DNA from: Comamonadaceae bacterium
GTDB lineage: Bacteria; Pseudomonadota; Gammaproteobacteria; Burkholderiales; Burkholderiaceae_C
Assembly (NCBI GenBank): GCA_003599455.1
Contig: QZKF01000048.1
Span: 1-32,841 of the forward strand
Length of the DNA stretch: 32,841 nucleotides
Direction: 5' to 3'
Positions 15,869 through 25,018 of the stretch are shown in pieces. The notes below the pieces were generated by a model. That model worked only from the letters and a program-made list of their open reading frames with translations. It did no database searches and had not been told where the DNA came from. Position 1 is the first letter of the stretch. Each line of letters starts with the position of its first letter. The position numbers and the translations under genes were made by a program.

Positions 15869-16590
15869 ACACCGCCGTGGTGGCCACCCCCGCGAGCGAG
15901 GCCACCGCGCCCGGCTGGCTGGCCGGCCTGCGCTGCGTGTTCCTGCGCGACCTGCGCATCGCCGCGCGCCGGCGCACCGACGCGCTGGGCGCGCTGCTGT
16001 TCTTCGTGATGGTGGTGAGCCTGTTCCCGCTCGGCGTGGGGCCCGAGCCCGCGCTGCTGCGCACCATGGCGCCGGGCGTGGTGTGGGTGGCGGCGCTGCT
16101 GGCCTGCACGCTGCCGCTGGCGCGCCTGTTTGCCGACGACCACCAGGACGGCACGCTGGAGCAGATGCTGATCGGCGCGCACCCGCTGCCGCTGCTGGTG
16201 CTGGGCAAGATCGCCGCGCACTGGTGCAGCTCGGTGCTGCCGCTGGTGCTGGTCTCGCCGCTGCTGGCGCTGCAGTTCGACCTCCCGGCCTCGGCCATCG
16301 GCGTGCTGATGCTCTCGCTGCTGCTGGGCACGCCGGTGCTCAGCCTGGTCGGCGCCATCGGCGCGGCGCTCACGCTGGGCCTGCGCGGCGCCGGCGTGCT
16401 GATGTCGCTGCTGGTGCTGCCGCTGCTGATGCCGGTGCTGATTTTCGGCGCCGGCGCGGTCGAGGCGCACACCGCCGGCCTGGACGTGGCCGGCCATTTC
16501 TCCCTGCTCGGCGCGATGCTGCTGCTCTCCCTGCTGGCGGCGCCGCTGGTGGGCAGCGTGGCGCTGCGCATTTCGATGGAGTCCGCATGA
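15865..16590 (+). CDS. ccmB: CcmB, heme exporter membrane subunit
   Basis: Integral membrane partner of CcmA in the CcmABCD transporter-like complex that releases holo-CcmE. The 241-residue product begins at GTG 15865, overlapping the ccmA stop (GTGA). After a ~20-residue polar N-terminus come the family segment FLRDLRIAARRRTDALGALL and LFADDHQDGTLEQMLIGAHP around residue 90. About six hydrophobic helices follow. Its stop overlaps the ccmC start (ATGA). Confidence 0.95.
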   Translation: MNTAVVATPASEATAPGWLAGLRCVFLRDLRIAARRRTDALGALLFFVMVVSLFPLGVGPEPALLRTMAPGVVWVAALLACTLPLARLFADDHQDGTLEQMLIGAHPLPLLVLGKIAAHWCSSVLPLVLVSPLLALQFDLPASAIGVLMLSLLLGTPVLSLVGAIGAALTLGLRGAGVLMSLLVLPLLMPVLIFGAGAVEAHTAGLDVAGHFSLLGAMLLLSLLAAPLVGSVALRISMESA

Positions 16591-17339
16591 GCCATTCCGC
16601 CCCGCGCATTCACTGGTTCCACTTCGCCGCGCCGCAGCGCTTCTACCCGCTCGCGGGCAAGCTCGTGCCCTGGTTCGGCGCGCTCGCGGCGCTGCTCACC
16701 GCGTTCGGCCTCTACCTGGGCCTGTGGCTCGCGCCCACCGACGCGCAGCAGGGCGAGGCCTACCGCATCATCTTCGTGCACGTGCCCACGGCCTGGATGT
16801 CGATGGTGGTCTACCTCGCGATGGCCATGTGGGCCGCCGCCGGCCTCATCTTCAACTCGCGCCTCTCCAGCATGATGGCCTGCGCGCTCGCGCCCACCGG
16901 CGCGCTCATGACCTTCCTCGCGCTGTGGACCGGCGCGCTCTGGGGCAAGCCCACCTGGGGCGCCTGGTGGGTGTGGGACGCGCGGCTCACCTCCGAGCTG
17001 GTGCTGCTGTTCCTCTACATCGGCTTCATCGCGCTGCACAGCGCGATCGACGACACCCGCCGCGCCGACCGCGCGGCCGGCCTGCTGGCCATCGTGGGCG
17101 TGGTCAACCTGCCCATCATCTATTTCTCGGTGCAGTGGTGGAACACGCTGCACCAGGGCGCATCGGTGAGCCTCACCAAGGCACCGAGCATGGCCACGCC
17201 CATGCTGCTGGGCATGCTGGTGATGGCGCTGGCCTGCTGGATGTACTGCATCGCCGTGGCGCTGGCCCGGGTGCGCGTGATCATGCTGGAACGCGAACGC
17301 CACACCGCCTGGGCGCGGCAGGCACTGGAGGCCGCATGA
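16587..17339 (+). CDS. ccmC: CcmC, heme delivery protein
   Basis: Heme-handling membrane protein that loads heme onto CcmE. The 250 residues have six predicted membrane helices and the WWD heme-binding domain [20 protein letters not shown] at about residues 125-145. Flanking histidines lie in FVHVPTAW and [11 protein letters not shown]. It overlaps ccmB and ccmD by 4 bases on each side, as is typical of this operon. Confidence 0.97.
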   Translation: MSHSAPRIHWFHFAAPQRFYPLAGKLVPWFGALAALLTAFGLYLGLWLAPTDAQQGEAYRIIFVHVPTAWMSMVVYLAMAMWAAAGLIFNSRLSSMMACALAPTGALMTFLALWTGALWGKPTWGAWWVWDARLTSELVLLFLYIGFIALHSAIDDTRRADRAAGLLAIVGVVNLPIIYFSVQWWNTLHQGASVSLTKAPSMATPMLLGMLVMALACWMYCIAVALARVRVIMLERERHTAWARQALEAA

Positions 17340-17521
17340 ACGGGACCGAACTGCGCGATTTTCTGGCCATGGGCGGCTACGGCCTCTACGTGTGGGGCTC
17401 GCTCGGCATGTGCGCCGCCGTGGTGGTGGCCGAGCTGCTGATGCTGCGCCTGCGCCGCCGGCTGCTGGTGCAGGAAGCGGGCGACACGCCGGACGCCGCC
17501 AGCGCGGAGCGCGCCGCATGA
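17336..17521 (+). CDS. ccmD: CcmD, small heme exporter protein D
   Basis: Small single-span protein of 61 residues that stabilises the CcmC-CcmE interaction. It reads [20 protein letters not shown] followed by a membrane helix and the basic LRLRRRLL, the usual CcmD layout, with an acidic/Ala C-terminal tail. It overlaps ccmC and ccmE by 4 bases. Confidence 0.92.
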   Translation: MNGTELRDFLAMGGYGLYVWGSLGMCAAVVVAELLMLRLRRRLLVQEAGDTPDAASAERAA

Positions 17522-17976
17522 CGCCGCGCCGCCGCCGCGCCGTGGCCGTGCTGGTGGGCCTGTGCACCGTGGGCGCGGCCAGCGCTCTGGTGCTCAACGC
17601 CTTCCGCAGCAACCTCGTGTTCTTCTTCAGCCCGAGCCAGGTGGTGGCCAACGAAGCGCCGCGCGAGCGCAGCTTCCGCGTCGGCGGGCTGGTGGAAACC
17701 GGCAGCGTGCAGCGCGATGCGAAGACGCTCACCGTGCGCTTCACCGTCACCGACACCGCCAAGACCGTGCCCGTGACCTACACCGGCCTGCTGCCCGACC
17801 TGTTCCAGGAAGGCAAGGGCGTGGTGGCGCAGGGCAAGCTCGGCGCCGACGGCGTGTTCCGCGCCGACCAGGTGCTGGCCAAGCACGACGAGAACTACAT
17901 GGCGCCCGAAGCCGCCGACGCGCTCGCGAAGGCGCGCGCGGGGCAGGGCACGCTGCAGGAAGGCGACCCCCGGTGA
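17518..17976 (+). CDS. ccmE: CcmE, periplasmic heme chaperone
   Basis: Carries heme covalently and passes it to apocytochromes through CcmFH. The 152-residue product starts [11 protein letters not shown] with an N-terminal anchor helix at about 8-27. A beta-barrel follows ([35 protein letters not shown]). The heme-binding histidine H123 lies in [12 protein letters not shown] with Y127 after it (HxxxY). Overlapping starts and stops on both sides couple it to ccmD and ccmF. Confidence 0.97.
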   Translation: MTPRRRRAVAVLVGLCTVGAASALVLNAFRSNLVFFFSPSQVVANEAPRERSFRVGGLVETGSVQRDAKTLTVRFTVTDTAKTVPVTYTGLLPDLFQEGKGVVAQGKLGADGVFRADQVLAKHDENYMAPEAADALAKARAGQGTLQEGDPR

Positions 17977-19976
17977 TCGCTGAGCTGGGCCACTTCGCGC
18001 TGGTGCTCGCGCTGGCCATGGCGCTGGTGCAAGGCGTGCTGCCCCTCGTGGGCGCGCAGCGCGGCAACGCACTCTGGATGGCGCTGGCCGTGCCGGCGGC
18101 GCGCGCGCAGTTCGGCCTGCTGCTGCTGGCCTACGCCTGCCTCACGCATGCCTTCGTCACGCACGACTTTTCCGTGGCGCTGGCCGCGCAGCATTCGCAC
18201 AGCGCGCTGCCCCTCGTTTACCGCCTGAGCGCGGTGTGGGGCAACCACGAGGGCTCCATCCTGCTGTGGGCGCTCATCCTGGGCGGTTGGACCTGCGCCG
18301 TCACCCTCTTTTCTCGCGGCATCGACGCGCCCATGAAGGCGCGCGTGATCGGCGTGATGGGGCTGATCAGCGTGGGCTTCCTGCTGTTCACGCTGTTCAC
18401 CTCCAACCCCTTCGAGCGCGTGTTCCCCGCGCCGCTGGACGGGCAGGACCTCAACCCCCTGCTGCAGGACCCGGGCATGGCGATCCACCCGCCCATGCTC
18501 TACATGGGCTACGTGGGCTTCGTGGTGGCGTTCGCGTTTGCCGTGGCCGCGCTGCTGGCGGGCCGGCTCGACACCGCTTGGGCGCACGCGTCCCGCCCGT
18601 GGACGCTGGCGGCCTGGAGCTTCCTCACCGTGGGCATCGCGCTCGGCAGCTTCTGGGCCTATTACGAACTTGGCTGGGGCGGCTGGTGGTTCTGGGACCC
18701 GGTGGAGAACGCGTCCTTCATGCCCTGGCTGGTGGGCACCGCGCTGATCCACTCGCTGATGGTCACCGAGAAGCGCGGCGCCTTCAAACGCTGGACCGCC
18801 TTGCTCGCCATCCTCGCGTTTTCGCTGTCGCTGCTGGGCACCTTCATCGTGCGCTCGGGCGTGCTGAGCTCGGTGCACGCCTTCGCCACCGACCCGGCGC
18901 GCGGCGTGTTCATCCTGGTGTTTCTGCTGGTGGTGGTGGGCGGTTCGCTGGCACTGTACGCGTGGCGCGCGCCGGGTGTGGGCGAGGGCGGCCGTTTCGG
19001 CCTGGTGTCGCGCGAAGGCTTCCTGCTCGCGAACAACCTGCTGCTGCTGGTGGCCACGGCGGCGGTGATGCTGGGCACGCTGTACCCGCTGTTCGTCGAC
19101 GCGCTGGGCCTGGGCAAGCTCTCGGTCGGTCCGCCGTATTTCAACGCGGTGTTCGTGCCGCTCATGGCGCCCGCGCTGTTTCTCATGGGCGTGGGCCCGC
19201 TGGCGCGCTGGCGCGAGGCGCGGGTGGGCGACATGGCGCGCCAGCTGCGCTGGGCCGCGGTGGTGAGCGCGGTGGCGGCGGTGGTCGCTGCGCTGTGGTG
19301 GCAGGTGACCTCGCCGTTCACCGGGCTGGGGCTGCTGCTCGCGGCCTGGGTGGCGGCCAGCACGCTGTGGGGCGCGGCGCAGCGCCTGCGCGCGCACCCG
19401 GCCGGCGCCTGGGGCGGGCTGCTCGCGCAGCCCGGGGCCTGGCTCGGCATGCTGGTGTCGCACCTGGGCGTGGCGGTGTTCATCGCCGGCGTGACGGTGG
19501 TGAGCAGCTTCAACACCGAGAACGACGTGCGCATGGAAGTGGGGCAGCGCGCCGAGGTCGGCGGCTACCGCTTCGAGCTGCAGAAGATGGACCTGGTGCA
19601 GGGGCCCAACTACACCTCGGCGCAGGCGCAGATGCGGGTCACGCGCGGCGGCGAGACGGTGGCCGTGCTGCGGCCCGAGCGCCGCATCTATGCCGTGAGC
19701 CGCATGCCGCTGACCGAGGTGGCGATTGACCGCGGCGTGCTGCGCGACCTGTACGTGGCGCTCGGCGAACCGGTGAGCGAGACCGCCTGGAGCGTGCGCC
19801 TGCACCACAAGCCGCTGGTGAACTGGATCTGGGGCGGCTGCCTGATGATGGCCATCGGCGGCCTGCTCGCCATGGCCGACCGCCGCTACCGCGCGGTGCG
19901 CGCGCGGCAGCGCGAGGCCGGCCACGCCACCGCGCCCGGGCTGGCGCCGCTGGTGGCGCGGAAGGTGCAGCCGTGA
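17973..19976 (+). CDS. ccmF: CcmF, heme lyase core subunit
   Basis: Large polytopic membrane protein (667 residues) that reduces the CcmE-bound heme and ligates it to apocytochrome c. It begins at GTG 17973 within the ccmE stop. The WWD domain [20 protein letters not shown] lies near residue 235, with family segments HNHEGS-like [18 protein letters not shown] near 90 and [17 protein letters not shown] near 170. About 14-15 hydrophobic helices are visible. Its stop overlaps the GTG start of ccmG. Confidence 0.97.
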   Translation: MIAELGHFALVLALAMALVQGVLPLVGAQRGNALWMALAVPAARAQFGLLLLAYACLTHAFVTHDFSVALAAQHSHSALPLVYRLSAVWGNHEGSILLWALILGGWTCAVTLFSRGIDAPMKARVIGVMGLISVGFLLFTLFTSNPFERVFPAPLDGQDLNPLLQDPGMAIHPPMLYMGYVGFVVAFAFAVAALLAGRLDTAWAHASRPWTLAAWSFLTVGIALGSFWAYYELGWGGWWFWDPVENASFMPWLVGTALIHSLMVTEKRGAFKRWTALLAILAFSLSLLGTFIVRSGVLSSVHAFATDPARGVFILVFLLVVVGGSLALYAWRAPGVGEGGRFGLVSREGFLLANNLLLLVATAAVMLGTLYPLFVDALGLGKLSVGPPYFNAVFVPLMAPALFLMGVGPLARWREARVGDMARQLRWAAVVSAVAAVVAALWWQVTSPFTGLGLLLAAWVAASTLWGAAQRLRAHPAGAWGGLLAQPGAWLGMLVSHLGVAVFIAGVTVVSSFNTENDVRMEVGQRAEVGGYRFELQKMDLVQGPNYTSAQAQMRVTRGGETVAVLRPERRIYAVSRMPLTEVAIDRGVLRDLYVALGEPVSETAWSVRLHHKPLVNWIWGGCLMMAIGGLLAMADRRYRAVRARQREAGHATAPGLAPLVARKVQP

Positions 19977-20509
19977 AAGCCTCGCGCCTGCGTTTCCTGT
20001 GGCCGCTCGCGGTGTTCATGGTGCTCGTGGCCCTGCTCGGCGCCGGCCTGCAACTGAACCCGCGCGAAGTGCCTTCGCCCCTGGTGGGCCGGCCAGCGCC
20101 CGTCTTCAGCCTGCCCACGCTGGCCGCGCCCGAGCGCACGCTCGGCCCCGCCCAGTTGCGCGGGCAGGTCTGGGTGCTCAACGTGTGGGCCTCATGGTGC
20201 GTGGCCTGCCAGGCCGAACACCCGCTGCTGGTGGACCTCGCGAAATCCGGCCAGGTGACGCTGATCGGCCTGAACTACAAGGACCGCCGCGACCTCGCGC
20301 TGGGCTGGCTGGCGCGCCACGGCAACCCCTACCAGGCGACGCTGTCCGACACCGACGGCCGCGTGGGCCTGGACTTCGGCGTGTACGGCGTGCCGGAAAC
20401 CTATGTGATCGACCGCGACGGCGTGATCCGCCTCAAGCACACCGGCGAGCTCACGCGCGAGGTGTTGCAGACCCGGCTGCTGCCGCTGATCCGGCAACTG
20501 GAAGGCTGA
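19973..20509 (+). CDS. ccmG: CcmG/DsbE, thiol:disulfide interchange protein
   Basis: Membrane-anchored periplasmic thioredoxin-like protein that keeps the apocytochrome heme-binding cysteines reduced. The 178 residues begin at GTG 19973. There is an N-terminal anchor helix at about 8-27, then the thioredoxin fold with active site WCVAC (C76 and C79) in NVWASWCVACQAEHP and the cis-proline region GVYGVPETYVIDRDG. It follows the usual ccmF-ccmG-ccmH order. Confidence 0.97.
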   Translation: MKASRLRFLWPLAVFMVLVALLGAGLQLNPREVPSPLVGRPAPVFSLPTLAAPERTLGPAQLRGQVWVLNVWASWCVACQAEHPLLVDLAKSGQVTLIGLNYKDRRDLALGWLARHGNPYQATLSDTDGRVGLDFGVYGVPETYVIDRDGVIRLKHTGELTREVLQTRLLPLIRQLEG

Positions 20510-20512
20510 GCC

Positions 20513-20986
20513 ATGCGCGCCGTGCTGCTGTTCATGTGGTGCCTGTTCGCCAGCCCGGTGGGCGCGCAGGACAGCACCGCCACACCGGCCGCGGCCGACC
20601 CCGCGCTGGAAGCGCGCGTGATGGCGATTGCCGAAGAGCTGCGCTGCCTGGTCTGCCAGAACGAGACCGTGGCGGCCTCCCACGCCGAGCTCGCAGTGGA
20701 CCTGCGCGGGCAGATCCGCGAGCAGCTGCGCGGCGGCCGCAGCCAGGCCGAGATCCTGGCCTTCATGTCGCAGCGCTACGGCGATTTCGTGCTCTACCGC
20801 CCGCCGCTGAAAGCCGGCACCGCGTTGCTCTGGCTCGGGCCCTTCGTGCTGCTTGCGCTGGGGGGCCTGCTGCTGGTGCGCCACCTGCGCCGGCGCGCCG
20901 CTGAGCCCGCGAGCGCGGAGGGCCTGTCGCCCGCCGAGCTGCAGCGCGCCCAGCGTCTGCTGGACGAAGCCGGAGGCCACCCATGA
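20513..20986 (+). CDS. ccmH: CcmH, cytochrome c maturation thiol oxidoreductase
   Basis: Periplasm-facing protein that works with CcmG and CcmF in presenting apocytochrome. The 157-residue product has a signal peptide (about 1-18), the LRCLVCQN active-site motif (C45 and C48), a SQRYGDFVLYRPP segment and one C-terminal membrane helix at about 100-122. It is the short form of CcmH (CcmL-like); the TPR part is encoded separately as ccmI. It overlaps ccmI by 4 bases. Confidence 0.96.
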   Translation: MRAVLLFMWCLFASPVGAQDSTATPAAADPALEARVMAIAEELRCLVCQNETVAASHAELAVDLRGQIREQLRGGRSQAEILAFMSQRYGDFVLYRPPLKAGTALLWLGPFVLLALGGLLLVRHLRRRAAEPASAEGLSPAELQRAQRLLDEAGGHP

Positions 20987-22227
20987 CGACGCTGCCCTTG
21001 TTCATCGCACTCGCCGCGGGCGTGCTCGCGCTGGCCCTGTGGCCCCTGCTGCAGGTGCTGCGGCGCACGCCCGCCGCGAACATGGCCCGCGCCGGTGCGC
21101 CGCACCTCGGCCTGCTGCACGCCGAGCGCGCGCAGCTCGATGCCGACCGCGCGGCCGGCCGCATCGGCCCCGACGAACACGCCCAGGCGCAGGCCGAGCT
21201 GGCCCGCCGCGTGCTGCAGGAAACCAGCGCCATCGAGCCCGTGAACACCGGCGCCCAGCACCGCAAGCTCACCGCCGCTGTCCTGCTGCTTGCGGTGCCC
21301 GCGCTCGCCGTGGGCCTGTACGGCACGCTGGGCCAGCCCGGCGCGCTGCGCGAGGCGGCGTCACCCGCCACCGAAGGCGCCACGCTGGCCGACGTGGACA
21401 CCATGGTGCGCCAGATGCAGCAGGCGCTGGAGCGCCGCAGCGGCACGGGCAACGAAGCCGAAGACGCACAGGCCTGGGCCATGCTCGCGCGATCGCAAGC
21501 CGGCCTGCAGCGCCACGCGCAGGCGGCCGAAAGCTACTCGCGCGCCATCGCGCTCGACCCGCGCAACCCGCACCTGCTGGCCGACCGCGCCGACCTCATC
21601 AGCCTGCTGCAGGGCCCGGGCGCCAGCGCCGAGGCGGCGCAGCTCGTGCAGCGCGCGCTGGCCATCGACCCACAACACCCCAAGGCCCTGGCGCTGGCCG
21701 GCCGCGCCGCCTACGAGCAGCAGGACTTCGCGGCCGCCGACGCGTACTGGCGCCGCGCCCGCGCCGTGGCGCCGCCGGGCAGCGCGTTTGCCGACGGCCT
21801 GGACCGCAGCATCGAAGCGGCCCGCGCGGGGCTGCAGGCGAATGCATCGGCCGGCGCCAGCACCGCAACAGCGGCCAGCGCACCGGCCGGCATCAGCGGC
21901 CGCGTGGAAATCGCCCCCGCGCTGCGCGAGCGCCTGCAACCGGGCGACACCCTGTTCATCATCGCCCGCACCCCCCAGGGCCCGCGCCTGCCGCTGGCGG
22001 TGCTGCGCCTGCCGGCCACGGCCGCGCCCACCGAGTTCGCGCTGGGCGACGAACACGCCATGGCGGCCGACCACAAGCTCTCGGGGCAGGCGCAGGTGGT
22101 GGTGGAAGCACGCGTGAGCCGCTCGGGGAATGCGATGCCGCAGGCGGGCGATGTGCTGGGCAGGACCGGCACCATCGCCAGCACCGCGCGCGGCGTGCGG
22201 GTGGTGGTGGATCAGGTCGTGCCCTGA
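20983..22227 (+). CDS. ccmI: CcmI, cytochrome c maturation TPR protein
   Basis: Apocytochrome chaperone. The 414 residues comprise two N-terminal membrane helices (about 5-25 and 92-112) flanking a cytoplasmic Arg/Ala-rich loop. TPR-like repeats follow (DAQAWAMLARSQAGLQRH, AESYSRAIALDPRNPHLL and ALAIDPQHPKALALAGRAA). The C-terminal beta-rich domain begins with ISGRVEIAPALRERLQPGD and ends with GVRVVVDQVVP. The last nine codons with the stop are in the 31-bp sequence repeated at 25019-25049, beside the end of the MFS gene. Confidence 0.93.
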   Translation: MTTLPLFIALAAGVLALALWPLLQVLRRTPAANMARAGAPHLGLLHAERAQLDADRAAGRIGPDEHAQAQAELARRVLQETSAIEPVNTGAQHRKLTAAVLLLAVPALAVGLYGTLGQPGALREAASPATEGATLADVDTMVRQMQQALERRSGTGNEAEDAQAWAMLARSQAGLQRHAQAAESYSRAIALDPRNPHLLADRADLISLLQGPGASAEAAQLVQRALAIDPQHPKALALAGRAAYEQQDFAAADAYWRRARAVAPPGSAFADGLDRSIEAARAGLQANASAGASTATAASAPAGISGRVEIAPALRERLQPGDTLFIIARTPQGPRLPLAVLRLPATAAPTEFALGDEHAMAADHKLSGQAQVVVEARVSRSGNAMPQAGDVLGRTGTIASTARGVRVVVDQVVP

Positions 22228-22228
22228 G
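22198..22228 (+). repeat. 31-bp direct repeat, left copy (3' end of ccmI)
   Basis: Thirty-one bases, starting CGGGTGGTGGTGG and ending GTGCCCTGAG, are identical to 25019-25049 in the same orientation, 2,821 bp apart. The bases immediately outside differ on both sides (G/T before, G/C after). This copy contains the last codons and TGA of ccmI. See the right copy for the interpretation. Confidence 0.95.
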
Positions 22229-22243
22229 GCGGGCACAGCCCGC
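22229..22243 (+). terminator. Possible hairpin terminator after ccmI
   Basis: A perfect 6-bp GC stem (GCGGGC, ACA loop, GCCCGC) begins 2 bases after the ccmI stop and is followed by TTCG rather than a U-run. It is a weak intrinsic terminator at best. It starts directly outside the 31-bp repeat, so it came with the inserted segment. Confidence 0.4.
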
Positions 22244-22373
22244 TTCGTGGGCAACCGGTTCTGTTCGCTGAACAACAGACACGGTGTTTCCGGGCAGCGA
22301 CCATGAAGCGTCGCTTTCGAAGGCAGCGCGCGCCTCGCGCGGGTGCCCTCGCTCACGCCCCAGGAGAACACCC

Positions 22374-22769
22374 ATGAAACCGTCTGCCAATCCTCTGCCG
22401 AAGAACAGCACGCCCGTTGACGACGACCTGGCCGATCAGGCCCGGCCCGGCCACGGCATTCCGTCGCAAGACCCGGACCCCGCCGCACAGTCGCCGCTGA
22501 CACCCGGGGAAGCCAAACGCGAGGCCAACTCGGTGCTGGCCGGCGGCGGCGTGATGGTCGGCGCGGCCGCGGGTGCGGCCATCGGCAGCGTGGTGGCGGG
22601 CCCGGTGGGCGCGGTGGTGGCCGGCACGGTGGGAGCCGTGGCCGGCGCACTGGGTGGCGCCGCCGCCGGCACCCTGGCGAGCCCGGAGCCTGAGAGCGCA
22701 CCCGACAAGGTGCCCGGGAAGAAGCGCGCGCCTGCGCCCTCAGTGCCCACGATCAGCTTCATCAGGTGA
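22374..22769 (+). CDS. Small glycine-zipper protein of unknown function
   Basis: A 131-residue product starting MKPSANPLPKNS, chosen because of an AGGAG Shine-Dalgarno 8 bases upstream. Residues 1-50 are polar and Pro/Asp-rich. Residues ~54-102 are a Gly/Ala/Val stretch with small residues at regular intervals (GAAAGAAIGSVVAGPVGAVV), the glycine-zipper pattern of membrane-inserting or membrane-associated proteins. The tail is Pro/Lys-rich. No signal peptide or catalytic motif is seen. It lies alone in the inserted segment, converging with the 49-residue-repeat gene; the stops are 24 bp apart. Function not recognised. Confidence 0.7.
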   Translation: MKPSANPLPKNSTPVDDDLADQARPGHGIPSQDPDPAAQSPLTPGEAKREANSVLAGGGVMVGAAAGAAIGSVVAGPVGAVVAGTVGAVAGALGGAAAGTLASPEPESAPDKVPGKKRAPAPSVPTISFIR

Positions 22770-22793
22770 GCCGCACCAGCACTGCGAAGGTGC

Positions 22794-24935
22794 CTATTCC
22801 TCGGTGCGCCGCGCAATGCCCGAGACGATGCCCACGAGCAGCAGGCTGCCGATCCAGCCGAACAGGGTTTCGAACCAGATCAGCCACCGCACCTTATGCC
22901 CGTGGCTTCGAGCAAGCCACTCGTTCCATGCATCCTGCTGTGGCGTGGGCACCAGCGGTCCCCATGCCTTCTCCTGCCCCAGGTCGACCAGTGGCAGGAT
23001 GATGTCCAGCGAATAGACCCAGGGGCTGAAGGTCGAATACTCGGCGGGCAGGGGCCCACACAGGTACCAGTTGCCTGCATGCGGTGCGCCACTCGCCGCC
23101 GCTGCTGCTGCGGCCGGGCTGCCGGGTACGCAGTGGGCGTATCGCTCGTTCTGGAACACGAGCGGGTCCGATGGCCCGATGGCATTGTTCGGCGGCAGTG
23201 CCAGGCGCCAGTAAAAGACCGCGCAGATCAACCACACCAGGACCATCCAGCCCATCAGCCGCATCGGCCGGTAGCCGTAGCCGGCCAGCAAACCGAAAAG
23301 ACCATGGCCGACATGCGCAACGGCGCGCTTGCCCTTGGCCGGAAGTTTCCAGGTGCCCGGCGCCGTGCCCCCGATGCGGCCTGCCTTGCGCAACTGCTGC
23401 TCGAACGCAATGCCGACCTGGCGCGCTTCCTCGACGTGTCCCATGTCGCGCAGCACGCGCTGCAACTGGCGCCAGGGCTGGGGGCGGAAATCCTCTCCGC
23501 CGTCGGCCATGCCCAGATGCCCGGCACCTTGCTTGCGCAGCCAGTGCAGGCGGGCGGTGGCTCGCGTGGGCGCATCTCCGCCGAGCGTGCCGTAGCGCAG
23601 GCCATCCAGCACCGACCCCTCGGCCCAGGACTCGATCGCATCGATCAGTACCGCCACCTGCAGGTGACTGGCATTCACACGCACCGGCCGCTCAAGCCCG
23701 CGAAAGTGCCAGACGCCCTCCACAGTGGCACCATCAACAGAAAGCGCGTCGCCCTCCTTGACGTCGAACTGACCGCCCCTGCACGCCAGGTTGCCGCCGA
23801 TCTGTGCACCCAGCAGCCGCACCTTGCCGGTCGCCTTGAAGTCGTTGATGAAGAACACGCCGCCTTTCACGACCGCGCGATCGAAAGAAAGCGCGTCGCC
23901 CTCCTGGACCTCGAACTTCCCGCCTCTGCAATCCAGGTTGCCACTGATCAGTGCGCCCAGCAGCCGCACCTCGCCGATCGCCCTGAAGCCGCCGTTGAAG
24001 AACACGTCGCCCTCCACCATTGCGCCATCGGCGGAAATCGCCTCGCCCTCCTTGACCTCGAACTGCGCGCCGCTGCACTCCATGTTGCCGCTGATATGTG
24101 CGCCAATCAGCCGCACCTTGCCGAAGGCCTTGAAGCCGGCGTCGAAAAAAACGTCGCCTTTCACGACCGCGCGGTCGAAAGACAGCGCGTCGCCTTCCCG
24201 GGATTCGAACCGTCCGCTGCTGCACTCCATGTTGCCGCTGATCTGTGCACCCAGCAGCCGCACCTGGCCGCTCGCCTTGAAGCTGTTGTTGAAGAACACG
24301 TCGCCCTTCACGACCGCGCGGTCGAAAGACAGTGCGTCGCCCCCCTTGACCTCGAACTGCCCGCCCCCGCACGAGAGGTTTCCGCCGATCTGTGCACCCA
24401 GCAGCCGCACTTCGCCGGTGGCCTTGAAGCCGTTGCGAAGGGACAGCCCACCGTCGCACTGCAAACGGTCCGCATTGATGCCCTGAGTCAGGTAGCTGCC
24501 TTGCAACGTGATCAGTCCCTGCACCCGCGCGTCCTGGGCGAACAGGAGGTCGGTGAACCTGCAGTGCTTCAGATCCATGTTGTGCGGGATGCGGCAGCCA
24601 CCCAGATCGAGCTGACCCTCCACGAAGGCGCCCGCCAACTGCACCCCTTGTTCGTGCACGGGCGCTTGCTCGTCGCCTCCGAGCAGCAAGAAGCGCAGGA
24701 ACGGGGCGCGCACCCGCAGTTCGTCTTCGGGAGCCTCGGGTACCCGGGTACCCAGCCTGGCCACCGTGCCTTGCCGGCAGGCTTGCAACAGGCTTTCTTC
24801 CCCACGCAACAAAGGCTGGAAGTCGCGCAGCGACCGACCCACGGCCACCCTGGCAACGGGCACTCGGCGACGGCGCGCGAGGCTGCCGGGAGTGGGCTGT
24901 GGGTTTCGGTGGTTTGAAAACTTGTTCATGGGCAT
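22794..24935 (-). CDS. Membrane protein with five 49-residue beta-solenoid-like repeats
   Basis: A 713-residue protein. The N-terminus is basic with no signal peptide. From about residue 98 short pentapeptide-like strands appear, then five near-identical 49-residue repeats begin at residues 170, 219, 268, 317 and 366. Each carries F(K/R)AxGxVRLxGAxI, GNxxC, a GDALSFDRAVVKG-like turn and VFF. Residues ~440-540 are helical and charged. Two C-terminal membrane helices lie at about 560-580 and 682-706, separated by a probably periplasmic loop with an Ala run. This predicts a beta-helical domain on a two-helix anchor, presumably a binding scaffold. The start could also be ATG 24929. Such proteins occur as uncharacterised membrane proteins; no function can be assigned. 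Confidence 0.8.
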   Translation of the reverse strand: MPMNKFSNHRNPQPTPGSLARRRRVPVARVAVGRSLRDFQPLLRGEESLLQACRQGTVARLGTRVPEAPEDELRVRAPFLRFLLLGGDEQAPVHEQGVQLAGAFVEGQLDLGGCRIPHNMDLKHCRFTDLLFAQDARVQGLITLQGSYLTQGINADRLQCDGGLSLRNGFKATGEVRLLGAQIGGNLSCGGGQFEVKGGDALSFDRAVVKGDVFFNNSFKASGQVRLLGAQISGNMECSSGRFESREGDALSFDRAVVKGDVFFDAGFKAFGKVRLIGAHISGNMECSGAQFEVKEGEAISADGAMVEGDVFFNGGFRAIGEVRLLGALISGNLDCRGGKFEVQEGDALSFDRAVVKGGVFFINDFKATGKVRLLGAQIGGNLACRGGQFDVKEGDALSVDGATVEGVWHFRGLERPVRVNASHLQVAVLIDAIESWAEGSVLDGLRYGTLGGDAPTRATARLHWLRKQGAGHLGMADGGEDFRPQPWRQLQRVLRDMGHVEEARQVGIAFEQQLRKAGRIGGTAPGTWKLPAKGKRAVAHVGHGLFGLLAGYGYRPMRLMGWMVLVWLICAVFYWRLALPPNNAIGPSDPLVFQNERYAHCVPGSPAAAAAAASGAPHAGNWYLCGPLPAEYSTFSPWVYSLDIILPLVDLGQEKAWGPLVPTPQQDAWNEWLARSHGHKVRWLIWFETLFGWIGSLLLVGIVSGIARRTEE
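23703..24428 (-). repeat. Five tandem 147-bp coding repeats
   Basis: The repeats of the membrane protein are also conserved in DNA, with a 147-bp period. For example, segments around 23870, 24165 and 24312 all read GACCGCGCGRTCGAAAGA with minor changes. High identity suggests recent duplication or gene conversion, so copy number may vary among strains and is a place where short-read assemblies fail. Confidence 0.85.
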
Positions 24936-25018
24936 GACCTGTGCGGCATGTACATGAACGCAAGGCTAACGCAAAGCCGCCGCCCAGGGCGGTCCGATTC
25001 GACCATCAAGACCTTGAT

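Noticed and set aside
15244..16590. Single 448-residue CcmA-CcmB fusion
   Set aside because: The frame joining the ccmA start to ccmB passes through nonsense Arg/Ala sequence; the CcmA domain lies in the +1 frame, so this is a frameshift effect, not a fusion protein.
17895..19925. 676-codon minus-strand frame opposite ccmF
   Set aside because: Antisense to a complete ccmF; composition only.
22896..24917. 673-codon plus-strand frame opposite the 49-residue-repeat gene
   Set aside because: It also shows a 147-bp periodicity because the DNA repeats, but it has no ribosome site, no helices, and an Arg/His/Ala bias; the minus frame has sensible strands and membrane anchors.
22794..24935. The 147-bp repeats as a CRISPR-like or intergenic array
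   Set aside because: The repeats are in frame, preserve a protein pattern throughout, and have no spacers.
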